Shown here piece by piece: positions 63,105 through 64,000 of a DNA stretch of 64,000 bases. Both the position numbers and the translations under genes were made by a program. The notes beneath the pieces are model-generated. The model did no database searches, had not been told where the DNA came from, and saw nothing but the letters and a program-made list of their open reading frames with translations. Every line of letters begins with the position of its first letter. Position 1 is the first letter of the stretch. This DNA comes from Candidatus Treponema merdequi (GTDB lineage: Bacteria > Spirochaetota > Spirochaetia > Treponematales > Treponemataceae): the NCBI GenBank assembly GCA_018064525.1, contig JAGHVB010000040.1:33669-97668 (forward strand), written 5' to 3'.

Positions 63105-63269
63105 CTTTTTGCCTCCACACTTATAATACGCGCGTTTACAAAAAATCTATCCAACTTTCAAATTTTTTAATTGACATTTAAATACCCCCCCCTCTATACT
63201 ATGTTTAGAAACGATGTTTTTGTCTTCTCGCATTTTTTCGAGAGAGATTTTTTATTGTTGAGGAAAATT

Positions 63270-64000
63270 ATGAAAAAGTTTTTAAATGGAATTGCACTCT
63301 TATTGTGTGTGATGTCATTCTGCGTGTTTGCAGGATGCAGTTACGCCGGAAGTGGAGACACTCCAGACAGCGGAGCTCCAGATTCAAATCAGCCGCCACA
63401 GCCGGGTCAAGTTGCAGACCCTGTTTTTAATCCAGAATCAGGCGACATTGACTACGGTGACACAGTAGAAATCACATGCGCAACCGAAGGCGCTTCAATC
63501 CATTACACAACAGACGGAACCGATCCGAGCGCAGAAAGTTCCACATACACATTACCGATTGCAATTACATCTAACACCACAATCAAAGCAATCGCAATAA
63601 AGACAGGAATGACATCAAGCGAACCAGCAAGTTCCACTTACACAGTCAAATCATACACAGTCACCTTCGACGCAAACGGCCACGGCACCGCCCCTGACCC
63701 AATCACAGACAAACACAAAGGCGAAACAATTACACTTTCAGAACTCACCGAATCAGGCTACACCTTTGACGGCTGGACCGACGGCGAAAATAGTTTCAGA
63801 GCCGGCACAGAATATACAATCAAATCCGACGTAATCCTTAAAGCAAAATGGATCGGCTGGAATGATGTAACCACCCCGTCATTCAGCGTGACAGATAATG
63901 CAGTCGATTACGGCGACACAGTAGAAATCACATGCGCAACTTTCGGCGCCGACATCTATTACACGACAGACGGTACTGCCCCAACTTCAAGCAGCACAAA
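63270..64000 (+). CDS. Lipoprotein with chitobiase-type and InlB-type beta repeats (partial)
   Basis: Starts at 63270 with AGGA upstream and runs off the window. The signal peptide ends in lipobox FAGC, then a Pro/Asp/Ser linker. Visible are chitobiase-type units (YGDTVEITCATEGASIHYTT, with DGTDPS), one internal InlB/Listeria-Bacteroides unit (YTVTFDANGHGTAPDPIT ... GYTFDGWTD), and a second chitobiase-type unit beginning at about 63885. These are extracellular stalk or adhesion modules that usually precede a catalytic or binding domain. Function is unknown without the C-terminus. Confidence 0.87.
   Translation, partial: MKKFLNGIALLLCVMSFCVFAGCSYAGSGDTPDSGAPDSNQPPQPGQVADPVFNPESGDIDYGDTVEITCATEGASIHYTTDGTDPSAESSTYTLPIAITSNTTIKAIAIKTGMTSSEPASSTYTVKSYTVTFDANGHGTAPDPITDKHKGETITLSELTESGYTFDGWTDGENSFRAGTEYTIKSDVILKAKWIGWNDVTTPSFSVTDNAVDYGDTVEITCATFGADIYYTTDGTAPTSSST

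Overview
The window looks like a chromosome segment of a Treponema-type spirochaete. It is AT-rich and carries a full chemotaxis gene set, FlgM, many Treponema-style lipoproteins, ThyX, an Hsp70-like/LysM membrane protein and a PD-(D/E)XK 'Rpn' nuclease. The genus call rests on family resemblance, not on an rRNA gene. Base composition and codon use look even outside the CRISPR locus.

Layout. 1-5965 is the adaptation end of a type V-A (Cas12a-type) CRISPR-Cas locus: the 3' part of cas4, then cas1 and cas2, a solitary degenerate repeat, a leader, and a long array of 66 repeats and 65 spacers. The cas12a gene itself would lie upstream of the window. 6048-24357 is mostly minus-strand housekeeping: an acetyltransferase, nagB with a structured leader, thyX, a NIF3-family gene, a GHKL-HDOD fusion, an SpoU methyltransferase, an Fe-ADH-like pseudoenzyme, flgM, rsmI, argC, an antiporter, a lytic transglycosylase, the Hsp70-like/LysM protein and three tRNA genes. 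24495-28953 holds a DUF308 membrane protein, a uracil-DNA-glycosylase-like protein, proS and a secreted protein. 29106-33765 is a sugar ABC importer (binding protein and two permeases, no ATPase) followed by a LacI-type regulator. 33782-42452 is a chemotaxis cluster (three cheW, an MCP, cheY, cheB, cheR, cheA and a STAS protein). 42453-55866 is mixed: cysK, a CHASE2/cyclase-like protein, Nudix, tcdA, trmN-like, apbE, an EAL protein, an FAD oxidoreductase, an ion transporter and an ABC-F ATPase. 56303-62017 carries a large GH94/GH149-type glycoside phosphorylase, a GH16 glucanase lipoprotein and a MATE exporter. The window ends with a lipoprotein remnant, an Rpn nuclease and a repeat-rich lipoprotein that runs off the edge.

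How the parts work together. A perfect 22-bp LacI-type palindrome in front of the phosphorylase shares its core with a site just downstream of a strong promoter at the ABC importer. This suggests that the LacI protein at 32755 controls a beta-glucan system spread over about 30 kb: an outer-surface GH16 enzyme, an importer and a cytoplasmic phosphorylase. The chemotaxis genes form one minus-strand operon plus a divergent cheW.

The most notable signals are these: (1) the lone crRNA-handle-like hairpin after cas2, with an exact compensatory base-pair change; (2) three pairs of spacers that match each other as diverged coding sequence, one pair differing only at synonymous positions; (3) the Hsp70-substrate-domain/TM/LysM protein; (4) tandem MshEN-like repeats inside CheA; (5) the Fe-ADH homologue that lacks all metal ligands.
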